Assembly: GCF_001423885.1 (NCBI RefSeq)
Contig: NZ_LMPP01000002.1
Location: 780,355 to 844,354, forward strand
Source of the DNA: Rathayibacter sp. Leaf185
GTDB lineage: Bacteria; Actinomycetota; Actinomycetes; Actinomycetales; Microbacteriaceae
Direction: 5' to 3'
Length of the DNA: 64,000 nt
Of the stretch, positions 1 to 9,361 are shown in pieces (positions within the stretch are counted from its first letter, which is position 1; each line of letters starts with the position of its first letter). Under the pieces are notes generated by a model, which was not told the origin of the DNA, ran no database searches, and was given only the letters and a program-made list of their open reading frames with translations. Made by a program: the position numbers and the translations under genes.

Positions 1-16
1 TCAGCGGAGTGCTCAT
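1..16 (-). CDS. Start of a gene leaving the window (partial, five codons)
   Basis: Reading the minus strand, an ATG at 16-14 opens a frame (M S T P L) that runs off the left edge. A CAGCAT hexamer ends 7 nt before the ATG, matching the leaderless spacing seen at many genes here. The call rests only on this start context and on co-orientation with the next two minus-strand genes. No product can be suggested. Confidence 0.35.
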
Positions 17-60
17 GCCCTCCATGCTGACACGCACCACCGACGTCGGAGGCACCGACG

Positions 61-642
61 TCAGAGGCTCCAGTCGAGCTCGCCGTGCTGGCCGACGCCC
101 ACCGAGTCCTCGATCAGGGCGGCGAGTCCGGCGACTCCGAAGAGGAGGCGGCGCTCGGCGCGCGAGGCGGCGTCGCGTTCGGCGAGGTTCTGCACCGCGA
201 AGTAGGAGTCGTGACCCGGCTGCAGTCCCTCGACGGGGCCGTGGTCGCCGAGACCGAGGAGTCCGCGGGCGGGTCGACGACCGAGCCCGGCGCCGGACCA
301 GAGCGAGCCCGTCTCGAGGACGACCACGGTCGTCGCCGTCGAGCCGCCTCCGGGGATCTCGCGGTGCGCCGTGAGCTGCCAGCCGAAGCCGAGGTGGTGG
401 AGCCGGACCTGGTGCGGCCCTCGCCACGCGTGCGACTGGTCGTCCACCCGGTAGTACACGGGGCTCGGGCGGAAGGACCCCTCCCACAGCGCGGCCGCGA
501 GCTCGGCGCACCACTCGGGCGTCTCCGTGTCGGCCCAGGGCTCGATCACCTGCGCGTCCGCTGCCGCGCGCTGGTGCTTCCGGACGAGATCCTCCGCCTC
601 GGCGCGCAGCCGAGTCATGCGCACCTCTGGATCCCCCGTCAT
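61..642 (-). CDS. Hypothetical protein, about 193 aa
   Basis: I do not recognise this family. The start chosen is the ATG at 642 (MTGDPEVRMTRLRAEAEDL), not the upstream ATG at 678, because a TAGGGT hexamer at 650-655 lies 7 nt before it, the usual leaderless spacing here. The N-terminal 30 residues look helical and charged (RAEAEDLVRKHQRAAADAQ). The middle is rich in aromatic residues (WEGSFRPSPVYYRVDDQSHAW). The C-terminal third contains short helices. No signal peptide or membrane segment is visible. It lies just downstream of a co-oriented MFS transporter gene with a 48-bp gap that carries its own promoter, so the two need not be functionally linked. Confidence 0.7.
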   Translation of the reverse strand: MTGDPEVRMTRLRAEAEDLVRKHQRAAADAQVIEPWADTETPEWCAELAAALWEGSFRPSPVYYRVDDQSHAWRGPHQVRLHHLGFGWQLTAHREIPGGGSTATTVVVLETGSLWSGAGLGRRPARGLLGLGDHGPVEGLQPGHDSYFAVQNLAERDAASRAERRLLFGVAGLAALIEDSVGVGQHGELDWSL

Positions 643-690
643 GGGGCCAACCCTAGGGTGGTGCCAGGGGCCGGGCAACGGGGCCGCGGA

Positions 691-1896
691 TCAGGTGGGC
701 AGGTTCACGGGTTCGGTGTCGGGGAGCGGGCTCGCGTCGCGGCCGCGCAGATCCGGGTGGTAGCGGCGGCCGAGTGCCGGGACCACGAATCCGACGAACG
801 CGAAGACCGCGGCGACCACGATCGCGGCCGACGGACCGGCCTGATCGATCTGCACGCCGGCGATCGCCGAGCCGAGCGCCGCGCCGATGAGCTGGCCGGT
901 GCCGACCCAGCCGTACGCCTCCGCCGTGTCCGAGAAGCGCACGCTCGCGGCCGTGATCGTGAACAGCGCGGCGAGGGCCGGAGCGATGCCGACCCCTGCG
1001 AGGAACAGAGTCGCCGAGAGCCACCAGAAGTCGGTCGAGAAGGCGGCGAGACCCATGCCGACGGTCACGATCAGCATGCGCCGCGCGGTCGCCCAGCGGC
1101 TGATCGGGATGTGCCCGAGCGTCAGACCACCGACGAGCGAGCCCGCCGCGAAGATCGCGAGGACCACCCCGGACTCGACGCCGCCCTCGCCGAACACCGC
1201 GACGACTCCCGCCTCGACCGCCGCGCAGGCGCCGACGAGCAGGAACCCGACGACGGTCGCCAGCAGAACCGGCGGCTTCGTCAGCACCACGCCGAGCCTG
1301 CGCTTGGAGCGCGGGATGCGCACGCGGCCGACCTCGGGCGACGCGATGAACCAGACGCCGCCTCCGATCAGGAACGCGGCGGCCGTGAGGATGCCGGCGA
1401 CCGTCGAGATCTGGATCGACACGAACGTGGTCAGCACCGGGCCGAGGACCCAGATGATCTCCTGCGCCGAGGCGTCGAGCGAGAAGAGGGGAGTGAGCTG
1501 CGAGCTGGTGACCATCTTGGGGTAGATGGTCCGGACGGCCGGCTGCACGGGCGGCATGCTGAGGCCGGCGATCAGAGCGATGACGACGAACTGCCAGATC
1601 TCGAGCTCGAGCAGGGCCATCGCGATGATGGCGGCGGCGCACACGATCAGCGTCAGCGTGAGCACCAGGCGCATGCCGAGCCGGCCCATCAGACGGCTGG
1701 TGAGCGGGCCGGCGATCGCCTGGCCGATCGACATCGAGCCGAGCACCAGACCGGCGGCCGCGTACGAGTCGTGCACGCGCTCGACATGGAGCAGGAACGC
1801 GAGCGAGAGCATCCCGAACGGGAAGCGCGCCGTGAGCTGTGCCGCGATGATGCGCCCCACGCCGGGGGTCTTCAGGAGTTCGGTGTAGCTGCCCAC
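691..1896 (-). CDS. MFS transporter, about 401 aa, 12 TM helices
   Basis: An integral membrane protein of the major facilitator superfamily, substrate unknown. Hydrophobic segments run regularly through its 401 residues, with a basic cytoplasmic loop after the sixth helix (RVRIPRSKRRLGVV). The loop after helix 2 contains RLMGRLGMR, a degenerate form of the MFS motif A. The start is GTG at 1896, with a TAGTGT hexamer at 1903-1908 ending 6 nt upstream (leaderless pattern). It lies between hrpA and an unknown gene, all on the minus strand but with separate promoters, so the neighbours give no substrate clue. A drug or metabolite exporter of the DHA class is plausible. Confidence 0.85.
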   Translation of the reverse strand: MGSYTELLKTPGVGRIIAAQLTARFPFGMLSLAFLLHVERVHDSYAAAGLVLGSMSIGQAIAGPLTSRLMGRLGMRLVLTLTLIVCAAAIIAMALLELEIWQFVVIALIAGLSMPPVQPAVRTIYPKMVTSSQLTPLFSLDASAQEIIWVLGPVLTTFVSIQISTVAGILTAAAFLIGGGVWFIASPEVGRVRIPRSKRRLGVVLTKPPVLLATVVGFLLVGACAAVEAGVVAVFGEGGVESGVVLAIFAAGSLVGGLTLGHIPISRWATARRMLIVTVGMGLAAFSTDFWWLSATLFLAGVGIAPALAALFTITAASVRFSDTAEAYGWVGTGQLIGAALGSAIAGVQIDQAGPSAAIVVAAVFAFVGFVVPALGRRYHPDLRGRDASPLPDTEPVNLPT

Positions 1897-1966
1897 CGGA
1901 CGACACTAGCGGCCCGCGTGAGCGGTGCGGGCGGCCTCCGGTGAACGGGACGCCGCCCCGGCGCCC

Positions 1967-4900
1967 TCAGCCCGCGAGCACCTTGCGGATGCGCTGCAGC
2001 GAGACGCTCTCGGCCGTCCCGAGGCCCTGCGCGAAGAAGCTGACGCGCAGCTCCTCGATCATCCATCGGGCGCGGGCGATGTTCTCCGGCGCGTGCGGCG
2101 GCAGCGGCCGCACGCCACCGGCCGTGCGGTACAGCTCCTGCGCCGCCTGCACCTCGTTCAGCCAGACGCGGTCGCGCCCCACGTTCTCGACGATCTTGCC
2201 GAAGCGCTCGGTGATCGCTGCGAGGTAGCGCGGCAGGTGGCGGAGGCGCTCCACCCCGGTCGCCGAGACGAAGCCCGGGTAGACGAGGCCCGACAGCTGC
2301 TCCCGCGCGTCGGTCAGCGCCGGCAGCAGAGCCATGCTCGAGGACGCCTTGAGCGCCTTCTCGACTCCGCGGGCAGTGGTCAGGATCGTGGTCACCGTCT
2401 TGACGGTCTCGAACATCGAGTCCATCACGCTCGCCGAGACGCGGTCGCGCACGGCATCGAACTCGGCGCGGAGGAACAGCATCCCGTCGGGCTTCATCCG
2501 CCAGAGCACCGCGTCGACGCAGGCGAGCAGGCAGTCGGTGAACAGCGCGGTCGTGTTCTGGTACGGGCTCTGCGCGAGCACGAGCTTCTCGTGCGAGGTG
2601 AGGTGCTGCTGCACGTAGGCGACCGGGCTCGGGGTCGCGAGCACCAGGAGGCGGCGCACCCCGCGCGGGTGCTCGCGCGCCTGGTCCTCCGGAGTGGCGA
2701 GCAGGCGGATCGAGACGGAGTCGCCGTCGTCGATGAGGGCCGGGTAGGCGCGGATCGTGTTGCCGCCCTGGCGGGTGTCGGTCACCCGGGGGAGCTCGGG
2801 CATGTCCCAGGTCTTCAGCCCCCGGCGCTCGAGCGCATCGGGCACCCGCGCCTCGACGACGCGCGCGACCTCGTCGCGGACCCGGCCGCGGAGCCGCTCG
2901 GCCAGCGGAGCGAGCTCCTTGCCGGCGGCGATCGTCCGCCCGCGCTCGTCCGCGATCGCGAAGGTCACGCGCAGGTGCGTGGGGATGCGGTCGAGCTCGA
3001 AGTCGGAGGCCTTGACGACGACGCCCGCCTCGCGCTGGATGGCGCTCGCGAGGGTCGCGGCGAACGACTCCGTCGGCGGGTTCGGCACGTCGTGCGGGAG
3101 CGCGGCGGTGAGCCGACGGGCCCAGTCGTTCGCGGGCACGACGTTGCGGCGCAGGTGCTTGGGCAGCGCCTTGATCATCGCGGCGACCAGTTCGTCGCGG
3201 AGTCCCGGGACCAGCCAGTCGAAGCCGAGCGGCGAGACGCGCGGCAGGAGCGCGAGCGGCACGTGGACGGTGACACCGTCCTCCTCGGTACCCGGCTCGA
3301 ACCGGTACGAGAGCCGGAAGCGCTGGTCGGCCTGGCGCCACTGCGTCGGGAACGCGGTCTCGTCGATCTCCTCCGCGTCCTCGGGCAGCAGGGTCTGCTG
3401 GGTCATCGTCAGCAGATCGGGCTCGTCGTGCTGCGCGGTGCGCCACCAGGAGTCGAACGAGCGCACCGAGTGGATGTCGCGGGGGAGGCGGCGGTCGTAG
3501 AAGTCGAAGACGGCCTCGTCGTCGACCAGCAGATCGCGTCGCCGGGTGCGCTCCTCCAGCCGCTCCAGCTCGGCGCGCAGGGCCCGGTTCTTGCGGTCGA
3601 ACGCGTGCCGCGACTCCCACTCGCCCTCGACCAGGGCGTGCCGGATGAACAGCTCGCGGGCGTAGGAGGGGTCGATCCGCGAGAACTGCACGCGGCGGCG
3701 GGCGATGATCGGGACTCCGTAGAGCGTGACCTTCTCGTAGGCGACGGCCGCGCCCTGCGACTTCTCCCAGTGCGGCTCGCTGAACTGCCGTTTCACGAGG
3801 TCGCCGGCGATCGCCTCCGCCCAGGCGGGATCGATGGCGGCGTTGGAGCGCGCGAAGAGCCGGCTGGTCTCGACCAGCTCGGCGCTCATCACGGCATCGG
3901 GCAGCTTCTTGGCGAGAGCGCTGCCCGGGAAGATCGAGAACTTCGCGTTGCGCGCGCCGACGTACTGCACGCTCTGCCGCTCGCGGTTCTTCGCCGCGCG
4001 CTGGGCCTGCTGCGAGGTCGTGTCCTTGATGCCGAGGTGCGAGAGCAGGCCGGCGAGCAGCGAGCGGTGGATGCCGTCGGGGTCGACCTTCGGCTCGCCG
4101 ATCTCGAGCTTCAGTGGGCGGGCGAGCTGGCGCAGCTGACGGAAGACGTCCTGCCATTCGCGCACCCGCAGGTAGTTGAGGTACTCGGCCTTGCACAGCC
4201 GGCGGAAGGCGCTGGACGAGAGCTCGGCCTGCTTCTCCTCCAGGTGGTTCCAGAGGTTGAGCAGGGTGAGGAAGTCGCTGGTCGGGTCGATGAAGCGCGC
4301 GTGCTGCTGGTCGGCCTGGGCGCGGCGCTCGAGCGGCCGCTCGCGCACGTCCTGGATCGTCAGACCCGCGACGATCGCCATCACCTCGCGGCTGACGCCG
4401 TGCTTGCGCGACTCGATGACCATCCGGCCGAAGCGCGGATCGATCGGGAGGCGCGCCAGATCGCGGCCGATGCGCGTCAGCGTCGGTGCTGCTCCCGATC
4501 TGCTCCGCGAGATGCCACTTGAGTTCGCTTCCCGCGGCGTGTCGCGTACCGAAGTGGCATCTCGCGGAGGCTCACCGGCGTCGCCCTGGGCTCGGATCGC
4601 GCCGAGCTCGCTCAGGAGGTCGAGGCCGTCCTTGATGCCGCGCGAGTCCGGAGGCGTCAGGAACGGGAAGGAGGCGATGTCGCCCAGCCCGAGCGAGATC
4701 ATCTGCAGGATGACCGCGGCCAGGCCCGTGCGGAGGATCTCGGGATCGGTGTACTCCGGGCGGCGGAGGTAGTCCTCCTCCGAGTACAGCCGGATCGCGA
4801 TGCCCGCGCTGGTGCGGCCCGAGCGCCCGGAGCGCTGGTTCGCCGATGCCTGCGAGACGGCCTCGATGGGCAGCCGCTGGACCTTGGAGCGCGCGCTGTA

Positions 4901-5881
4901 GCGCGAGATGCGGGCCGTGCCTCCGTCGATCACGTAGCGGATGCCCGGCACCGTCAGGCTCGTCTCGGCGACGTTGGTGGCGAGGACGACGCGCCGGCGC
5001 ACGCCCGGGGTGCGCGAGCGCTCGAAGACGCGGTGCTGATCGGCGGCCGACAGGCGGCCATAGAGCGGGAGGACCTCGGTGCCCGGCAGGTCCCGCCCGC
5101 GGATCGCGTCCTCCGCGTCGCGGATCTCGTTCTCGCCCGAGAGGAAGACCAGCACGTCGCCCGCGTCCTCGCGCGCCAGCTCGGCCAGGGCATCGGTGAT
5201 GCCCGTCATCAGGTCGCGGCTGCCCGCTGTCGCGTCGGGGGTGTCGGTGTCGTCGTCCTCCTCCGGCTCCTCGGCGATCAGCGGGCGGTAGCGGATCTCG
5301 ACGGGATAGGTGCGGCCCGACACCTCGATCACCGGGGCGGGCTTCCCCTCGGCGTCGGAGAAGTGCTTCGCGAAGCTCGCGGGGTCGATCGTCGCGGAGG
5401 TGATGACGAGCTTCAGCTCCGGTCGCTGCGGCAGCAGGCGGTGCAGGTAGCCGAGCAGGAAGTCGATGTTGAGGCTGCGCTCGTGCGCCTCGTCGATGAT
5501 GATCGCGTCGTACCGGCTGAGCATCCGGTCGTGGTTCATCTCGTTCAGCAGGATGCCGTCGGTCATCAGCTTGATCCGCGTCGAGGCGCTCGCCTTGTCG
5601 GTGAAGCGGACCTGGTAGCCGACGATCCCGCCGACCTCGTCGTCGAGCTCCTCCGCGATGCGCTCGGCGATCGTGCGCGCGGCGATGCGCCGCGGCTGCG
5701 TGTGCGCGATGCTGCCGAGCCCCAGCTCGAGCAGGATCTTCGGCAGCTGCGTCGTCTTGCCGGATCCGGTCGCCCCGGCGACGATCACGACCTGGTTGTC
5801 GCGGATCGCGGCGGCGATGTCGTCGCGCCGCGCCGACACGGGCAGTTCGGGCGGATAGCGGATGCTGAGGACGTCTGACAT
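1967..5881 (-). CDS. hrpA: ATP-dependent RNA helicase HrpA (DEAH box) with an inserted palindromic repeat
   Basis: A cytoplasmic DEAH/RHA RNA helicase of 1304 aa, close to the usual HrpA length of about 1300. Walker A GATGSGKT is at residues 36-43, DEAH at 131-134 and motif VI (RSGRSGRTSAG) near 355, followed by the helicase-associated and OB-fold regions and the long HrpA C-terminal domain. E. coli HrpA acts on mRNA and on stalled or collided ribosomes. The oddity is around residues 438-460. Between LSELGAI and LTRIGRDLARLPIDPR, where homologues have a short linker, there are about 38 residues. Most are encoded by a perfect 18-bp palindrome (4503-4569) related to an intergenic repeat at 61311. 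The frame is kept. The start ATG at 5881 has TAGGAT at 5891-5896, 9 nt upstream, with an overlapping GGAGGG that could serve as Shine-Dalgarno. Confidence 0.95.
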   Translation of the reverse strand: MSDVLSIRYPPELPVSARRDDIAAAIRDNQVVIVAGATGSGKTTQLPKILLELGLGSIAHTQPRRIAARTIAERIAEELDDEVGGIVGYQVRFTDKASASTRIKLMTDGILLNEMNHDRMLSRYDAIIIDEAHERSLNIDFLLGYLHRLLPQRPELKLVITSATIDPASFAKHFSDAEGKPAPVIEVSGRTYPVEIRYRPLIAEEPEEDDDTDTPDATAGSRDLMTGITDALAELAREDAGDVLVFLSGENEIRDAEDAIRGRDLPGTEVLPLYGRLSAADQHRVFERSRTPGVRRRVVLATNVAETSLTVPGIRYVIDGGTARISRYSARSKVQRLPIEAVSQASANQRSGRSGRTSAGIAIRLYSEEDYLRRPEYTDPEILRTGLAAVILQMISLGLGDIASFPFLTPPDSRGIKDGLDLLSELGAIRAQGDAGEPPRDATSVRDTPREANSSGISRSRSGAAPTLTRIGRDLARLPIDPRFGRMVIESRKHGVSREVMAIVAGLTIQDVRERPLERRAQADQQHARFIDPTSDFLTLLNLWNHLEEKQAELSSSAFRRLCKAEYLNYLRVREWQDVFRQLRQLARPLKLEIGEPKVDPDGIHRSLLAGLLSHLGIKDTTSQQAQRAAKNRERQSVQYVGARNAKFSIFPGSALAKKLPDAVMSAELVETSRLFARSNAAIDPAWAEAIAGDLVKRQFSEPHWEKSQGAAVAYEKVTLYGVPIIARRRVQFSRIDPSYARELFIRHALVEGEWESRHAFDRKNRALRAELERLEERTRRRDLLVDDEAVFDFYDRRLPRDIHSVRSFDSWWRTAQHDEPDLLTMTQQTLLPEDAEEIDETAFPTQWRQADQRFRLSYRFEPGTEEDGVTVHVPLALLPRVSPLGFDWLVPGLRDELVAAMIKALPKHLRRNVVPANDWARRLTAALPHDVPNPPTESFAATLASAIQREAGVVVKASDFELDRIPTHLRVTFAIADERGRTIAAGKELAPLAERLRGRVRDEVARVVEARVPDALERRGLKTWDMPELPRVTDTRQGGNTIRAYPALIDDGDSVSIRLLATPEDQAREHPRGVRRLLVLATPSPVAYVQQHLTSHEKLVLAQSPYQNTTALFTDCLLACVDAVLWRMKPDGMLFLRAEFDAVRDRVSASVMDSMFETVKTVTTILTTARGVEKALKASSSMALLPALTDAREQLSGLVYPGFVSATGVERLRHLPRYLAAITERFGKIVENVGRDRVWLNEVQAAQELYRTAGGVRPLPPHAPENIARARWMIEELRVSFFAQGLGTAESVSLQRIRKVLAG
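4503..4569. repeat. Palindromic repeat (family B, copy 1) inside hrpA
   Basis: The arms CTCCGCGAGATGCCACTT (4503-4520) and its exact reverse complement (4552-4569) flank a 31-nt loop. The same arms, one pair degenerate, occur at 61311-61377, and half of the copy-2 loop matches the reverse complement of this loop. Here the element is translated as part of the HrpA linker without disturbing the frame. Confidence 0.9.
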
Positions 5882-5965
5882 GAGCCCTCCATCCTACGGC
5901 CGCGTGCGAGAATGCCCTGTCCCCTCGGCGATCCGGCGGGCTCCCGAGCAGAGAGGGCGGTCCGC

Positions 5966-6205
5966 GTGAATCCGCAGTCGCTGCTCGTCGTGCTCAACAT
6001 CGTGCTGCTGCTGTTCGCGATCCAGGGCGTGCTGTCGAACCGGCACCTCTCGAAGGTGGCCAAGGTCGGCTGGGTCGCCTTCATCATCATCGCGCCCTTC
6101 CTCGGCAGCATCGCCTACCTCGTGTTCGGCAGGCGCGGCCGCGGATCCGGCACGGCGGCCCCGCCTCGTCCCGAGCGCCCGAGCGGCTGGTTCTTCGAGC
6201 GGTGA
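5966..6205 (+). CDS. PLDc_N-domain small membrane protein, 79 aa
   Basis: This resembles the phospholipase D nuclease N-terminal (PLDc_N) family of two-helix membrane proteins. A first hydrophobic segment (LLVVLNIVLLLFAIQGVL) is followed by a basic stretch (SNRHLSKVAKV) and a second helix ending in the family signature P-F-L-G-S-I-A-Y-L-V-F-G-R. The start taken is GTG at 5966, because GAGAGGG lies at Shine-Dalgarno distance; the in-frame ATG at 5912 would add 18 residues without family character. The tail is short and basic/proline-rich. Its stop overlaps the GTG of the following MFS gene (GTGA), so the two are translationally coupled. The function of stand-alone PLDc_N proteins is not established. 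Confidence 0.8.
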   Translation: MNPQSLLVVLNIVLLLFAIQGVLSNRHLSKVAKVGWVAFIIIAPFLGSIAYLVFGRRGRGSGTAAPPRPERPSGWFFER

Positions 6206-7422
6206 CGGCGGAGCAGCGAGTGCGGGACAGCCTCCGCACCCCCCGCCCGTGGCTGATGCTCGCGCTCGGGGTCGGCGCGCAAGCCGCCACCACCGTGTTC
6301 GTGTCGGTCCCGCCGTTCCTGATCCCGCTCCTGCACACCGGGTACGGCTATTCGCTCGCCCAGGCGGGGCTGCTCGCCTCCGCGCCCAACCTCGGTCTCG
6401 TGCTGACGCTCGTCGCGTGGGGCGCCCTCGCCGACCGCTACGGCGAGCGGGTCGTGATCGCGATCGGAGTCGGCGCGACGGCCGTCAGCGCGGTCGCGGC
6501 GATGCTCGCGGGCGGCGACCTGATCGCGCTCGCCGTGCTCCTCTTCTTCGGCGGCATGGCATCGGCCAGCGTCAACGCCGCGAGCGGGCGCGTGGTGATC
6601 GGCTGGTTCCCGCGCCACCGCCGCGGGCTGGCCATGGGCATCCGGCAGATGGCCCAGCCGCTCGGAGTCGCGGTGGCCGCCCTCGTGGTCCCGCCGATCG
6701 CCGCCGCGGCCGGGATCCCGGCAGCTCTCGCCGTGCCGGCCGTGCTGCTCGCCGTCCTGGCCGTCGCCTGCGCGATCGGCATCGTCGATCCGCCTCGGGC
6801 GGCCCGCGACGCCGCGGCTCCGGCGCGCAATCCGTACCGGGGGAGCGGCGCTCTCTGGCGCATCCACGGCGTCTCGGCGCTCCTGGTCGTGCCGCAGTTC
6901 ACCCTCTCCACCTTCGGCCTGGTCTGGCTGATCGTCGATCAGAGCTGGGATCCGGCCGCCGCCGGCGTGCTCATCGCGGTCGCGCAGTTCGCCGGCGCGT
7001 TCGGCCGGATCGCGGTGGGGGTGCTGAGCGACCGGGTCGGCTCGCGACTGGCTCCGCTGCGCTGGGTGGCCGTCGCGGGTGTCATCGCCCTGCTGCTGCT
7101 CGCCGGCACGAGTGCGCTGCACGCCGGAGTCGCGGTCGCCGCCGTCCTCTTCGTCGTCGCCACCACGATCTCGGTCGCCGACAACGGGCTGGCGTTCACC
7201 TCCGTCGCCGAGATCGCGGGGCCGTCGTGGTCGGGCCGGGCGCTCGGCGCCCAGAACACGGGGCAGTTCGCCGCGGCAGCCGTGGCGGCGCCGGCGATCG
7301 GTGCGCTGATCGGGCTGGTCGGCTACCCGCTGGCCTTCGTGGTCGTCGCTCTGGCGCCCGTCGTCGCTCTGCCGCTCGTGCCGTCGCCCCGGCGCGAGGA
7401 GGCGCTGCAGAACGTCGGCTGA
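6202..7422 (+). CDS. MFS transporter, 406 aa
   Basis: A major facilitator superfamily protein with 12 predicted helices. The loop after helix 2 carries GALADRYGERV, a good fit to MFS motif A (GxLaDrxGrrr), and the loop between helices 8 and 9 carries GVLSDRVGSR, its second-half repeat. A polar loop after helix 6 (DPPRAARDAAAPARNPYRG) separates the halves. It starts at a GTG overlapping the TGA of the PLDc_N gene by 4 bp. The family resembles CynX/NimT or oxalate/formate-type carriers (GRVVIGWFPRHRRGLAMGIRQ), but the substrate cannot be assigned. Its TGA overlaps a palindromic sequence (7421-7460) that may terminate transcription. Confidence 0.87.
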   Translation: MTAEQRVRDSLRTPRPWLMLALGVGAQAATTVFVSVPPFLIPLLHTGYGYSLAQAGLLASAPNLGLVLTLVAWGALADRYGERVVIAIGVGATAVSAVAAMLAGGDLIALAVLLFFGGMASASVNAASGRVVIGWFPRHRRGLAMGIRQMAQPLGVAVAALVVPPIAAAAGIPAALAVPAVLLAVLAVACAIGIVDPPRAARDAAAPARNPYRGSGALWRIHGVSALLVVPQFTLSTFGLVWLIVDQSWDPAAAGVLIAVAQFAGAFGRIAVGVLSDRVGSRLAPLRWVAVAGVIALLLLAGTSALHAGVAVAAVLFVVATTISVADNGLAFTSVAEIAGPSWSGRALGAQNTGQFAAAAVAAPAIGALIGLVGYPLAFVVVALAPVVALPLVPSPRREEALQNVG

Positions 7423-7460
7423 GAGTGCCCGTCGCGCGCGAGCGGCGGTCTCGGCCGATG
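7421..7460. repeat. Imperfect hairpin, likely degenerate member of family A
   Basis: CTGAGAGTGCC at 7421 faces GGCGGTCTCGG across a GC-rich loop containing CGCGCGCGAGC. The left half matches the CTGAGAGTGC/CGCGCG core of the hairpins at 28386 and 53836. It sits at the end of the MFS gene and may act as its terminator. Confidence 0.45.
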
Positions 7461-7516
7461 TCGCGCACGGCCGGCAACCCCCTGGCGCCCCGGCCGAGCC
7501 GGGATAGCGTGGCGGG

Positions 7517-9361
7517 ATGGCCGAACGACTGCGCTCGAGTGTCAGCCCCTACCTCCGCTCGCACGCGGACAACCCCGTCGACTGGTTCCCGTGGGGCGAG
7601 GAGGCGTTCGCTGAGGCGGTGCGCCGCGACGTGCCGGTCCTCGTCTCGATCGGCTACGCGACCTGCCACTGGTGCCACGTGATGGCGCGCGAGTCGTTCT
7701 CGGATCCGGTGCTCGCCGCGCGGTTGAACGCCGGCTTCGTCGCCGTGAAGGTCGACCGCGAGGAGCACCCGGATGTCGACACCGCCTACCTCACCGCCGC
7801 CAGCGCGTTCACCCGCCACCTCGGCTGGCCGCTCACCGTCTTCACCACACCCGAAGGCGAGGCGTTCTACGCTGGCACGTACTTCCCGCCGCGCGCGGTC
7901 GGCGGGACGCCCGCCTTCTCCGACGTGCTCGACGCCGTGTCCGAGGCGTGGCGCCTGCGCCGCGACGAGGTGCACGCGACCGCCGGCTCGCTCGCGACGG
8001 CCCTCCGTGAGGCGACCTCCGAGCGCCCGGTCTCCTCGGGCCTTCCTGACGACGCGGCGCTCGACGCCGCCGTCCGGTGGCTGGCGGAGGAGGAGGACCG
8101 CGAGCACGGAGGCTTCGGCGGAGCGCCGAAGTTCCCGGTGGCTCCGGTGCTCGGCTTCCTCGCCTCGCGACCCTCGGGCGCCGAGCTGGCCGAGCGCACC
8201 CTCCTCACGCTCGCGCACTCACCGCTGCGCGATCGCGACGGCGGCTTCTTCCGCTACGCGACCCGCGCCGACTGGAGCGACCCGCACTACGAGCGGATGC
8301 TCTACGACAACGCGCTGCTCCTCGACGTCGCCGCCGTCCTGCTCGGCCGCGACGGGACCGACACCGCCGCGCTGACCGGAGTCGCGGAGGGGATCGCCTC
8401 CTTCCTGCTCACCACGCTCCGGCGGCCGGGCGGCGGCTTCGCCAGCGCACAGGACTCCGAGAGCACCGTCGACGGGCAGCGCTCCGAGGGCGGCTACTAC
8501 CTCGCGGAGGATCGGAGCGGCCTCGAACCGCCGGCACTCGACGAGAAGGTGGTCACCGGCTGGAACGGCCTCGCGATCCAGGCCCTGGCGCGTGCCGGCC
8601 GGGCTCTGGGCCGCGAGGAGTGGATCGACGCGGCCCGGGGCGCGGCCGACTTCCTCCTCGAGCGGCATCTGGTCGACGGGGAGGTCGCGGTCCGCGCCTC
8701 CCTCGGTGACGCGGTCTCGGCGGCTCGGCCCGCACTCGAGGACCTCGGGATGCTCGCCGGCGGGCTCCTCCGTCTCGCCGTGGCCGAGGGCTCGCCGCGG
8801 TACGCGCGGGTCGCGCGAACCCTGATCGACGGCGCGCTCGAGGCCGCGGGGGAGTGGCCGCCGTTCGCGCTGCCGGGAGGCGGTGATCCCGCCCTCGCCG
8901 TGCGCGGACTGCTGCTCGCCGCCGACCCCTCGGAGGGGGCGTACCCCTCCGGGCTCTCGGCCGCGGCCGATGCGGCGCACGAGCTGTACCTGCTGACCGG
9001 CGAGCTGCGCTATCGCGAGGCGGCGGAGGCGGTCGTCGCCGCGGTCGCGCCCGGCGCGGTCCCGCAGCCGATGGGCTCCGGCGCGGTCCTCGCCCTGGCG
9101 ACCCGGCTCGCGCGGCCCGTGACGCAGCTGGTGCTGGTCGCTCCGGGCGACGCGGTGGAGCTGCTGACCGGCGCGCGGACCGCCGGACTGGGCATCGCGG
9201 TCGCGGTGTCGGACGAGGGTGCCGTCGAGTGGGCGGAGGCGGGCTTCGAGCTGTTCGAGGGCCGCAGCTCCCGGGACGCTCTGCCGACCGCGTACGCGTG
9301 CGAGGCGTTCGTCTGCGCGCTGCCGACGACGAGCCTGCCCGCCGTGCTCACGCCGCGGTGA
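7517..9361 (+). CDS. DUF255 / YyaL-type thioredoxin-like protein, 614 aa
   Basis: This belongs to the YyaL/SSP411 (spermatogenesis-associated protein 20) family. The N-terminal 170 residues are thioredoxin-like with the family hallmark CHWCHVM (Cys50 and Cys53) and the NPVDWFPW start. The rest is an (alpha/alpha)6 glycosidase-like toroid ([11 protein letters not shown] near residue 200, MLYDNALLL near 260, VTGWNGLAI near 350). At 614 aa it is a little shorter than the usual 650-700. The biochemical role is unknown; the CxxC suggests redox activity. TAGCGT at 7505-7510 lies exactly 6 nt before the ATG (leaderless). The 3' end overlaps the convergent rhodanese gene by 14 bp. Confidence 0.92.
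   Translation: MAERLRSSVSPYLRSHADNPVDWFPWGEEAFAEAVRRDVPVLVSIGYATCHWCHVMARESFSDPVLAARLNAGFVAVKVDREEHPDVDTAYLTAASAFTRHLGWPLTVFTTPEGEAFYAGTYFPPRAVGGTPAFSDVLDAVSEAWRLRRDEVHATAGSLATALREATSERPVSSGLPDDAALDAAVRWLAEEEDREHGGFGGAPKFPVAPVLGFLASRPSGAELAERTLLTLAHSPLRDRDGGFFRYATRADWSDPHYERMLYDNALLLDVAAVLLGRDGTDTAALTGVAEGIASFLLTTLRRPGGGFASAQDSESTVDGQRSEGGYYLAEDRSGLEPPALDEKVVTGWNGLAIQALARAGRALGREEWIDAARGAADFLLERHLVDGEVAVRASLGDAVSAARPALEDLGMLAGGLLRLAVAEGSPRYARVARTLIDGALEAAGEWPPFALPGGGDPALAVRGLLLAADPSEGAYPSGLSAAADAAHELYLLTGELRYREAAEAVVAAVAPGAVPQPMGSGAVLALATRLARPVTQLVLVAPGDAVELLTGARTAGLGIAVAVSDEGAVEWAEAGFELFEGRSSRDALPTAYACEAFVCALPTTSLPAVLTPR

Noticed and set aside
85-1944. A 619-aa plus-strand frame
   Set aside because: Antisense shadow of an unknown gene and an MFS gene; composition is Arg/Ala/Asp-rich with no family features.
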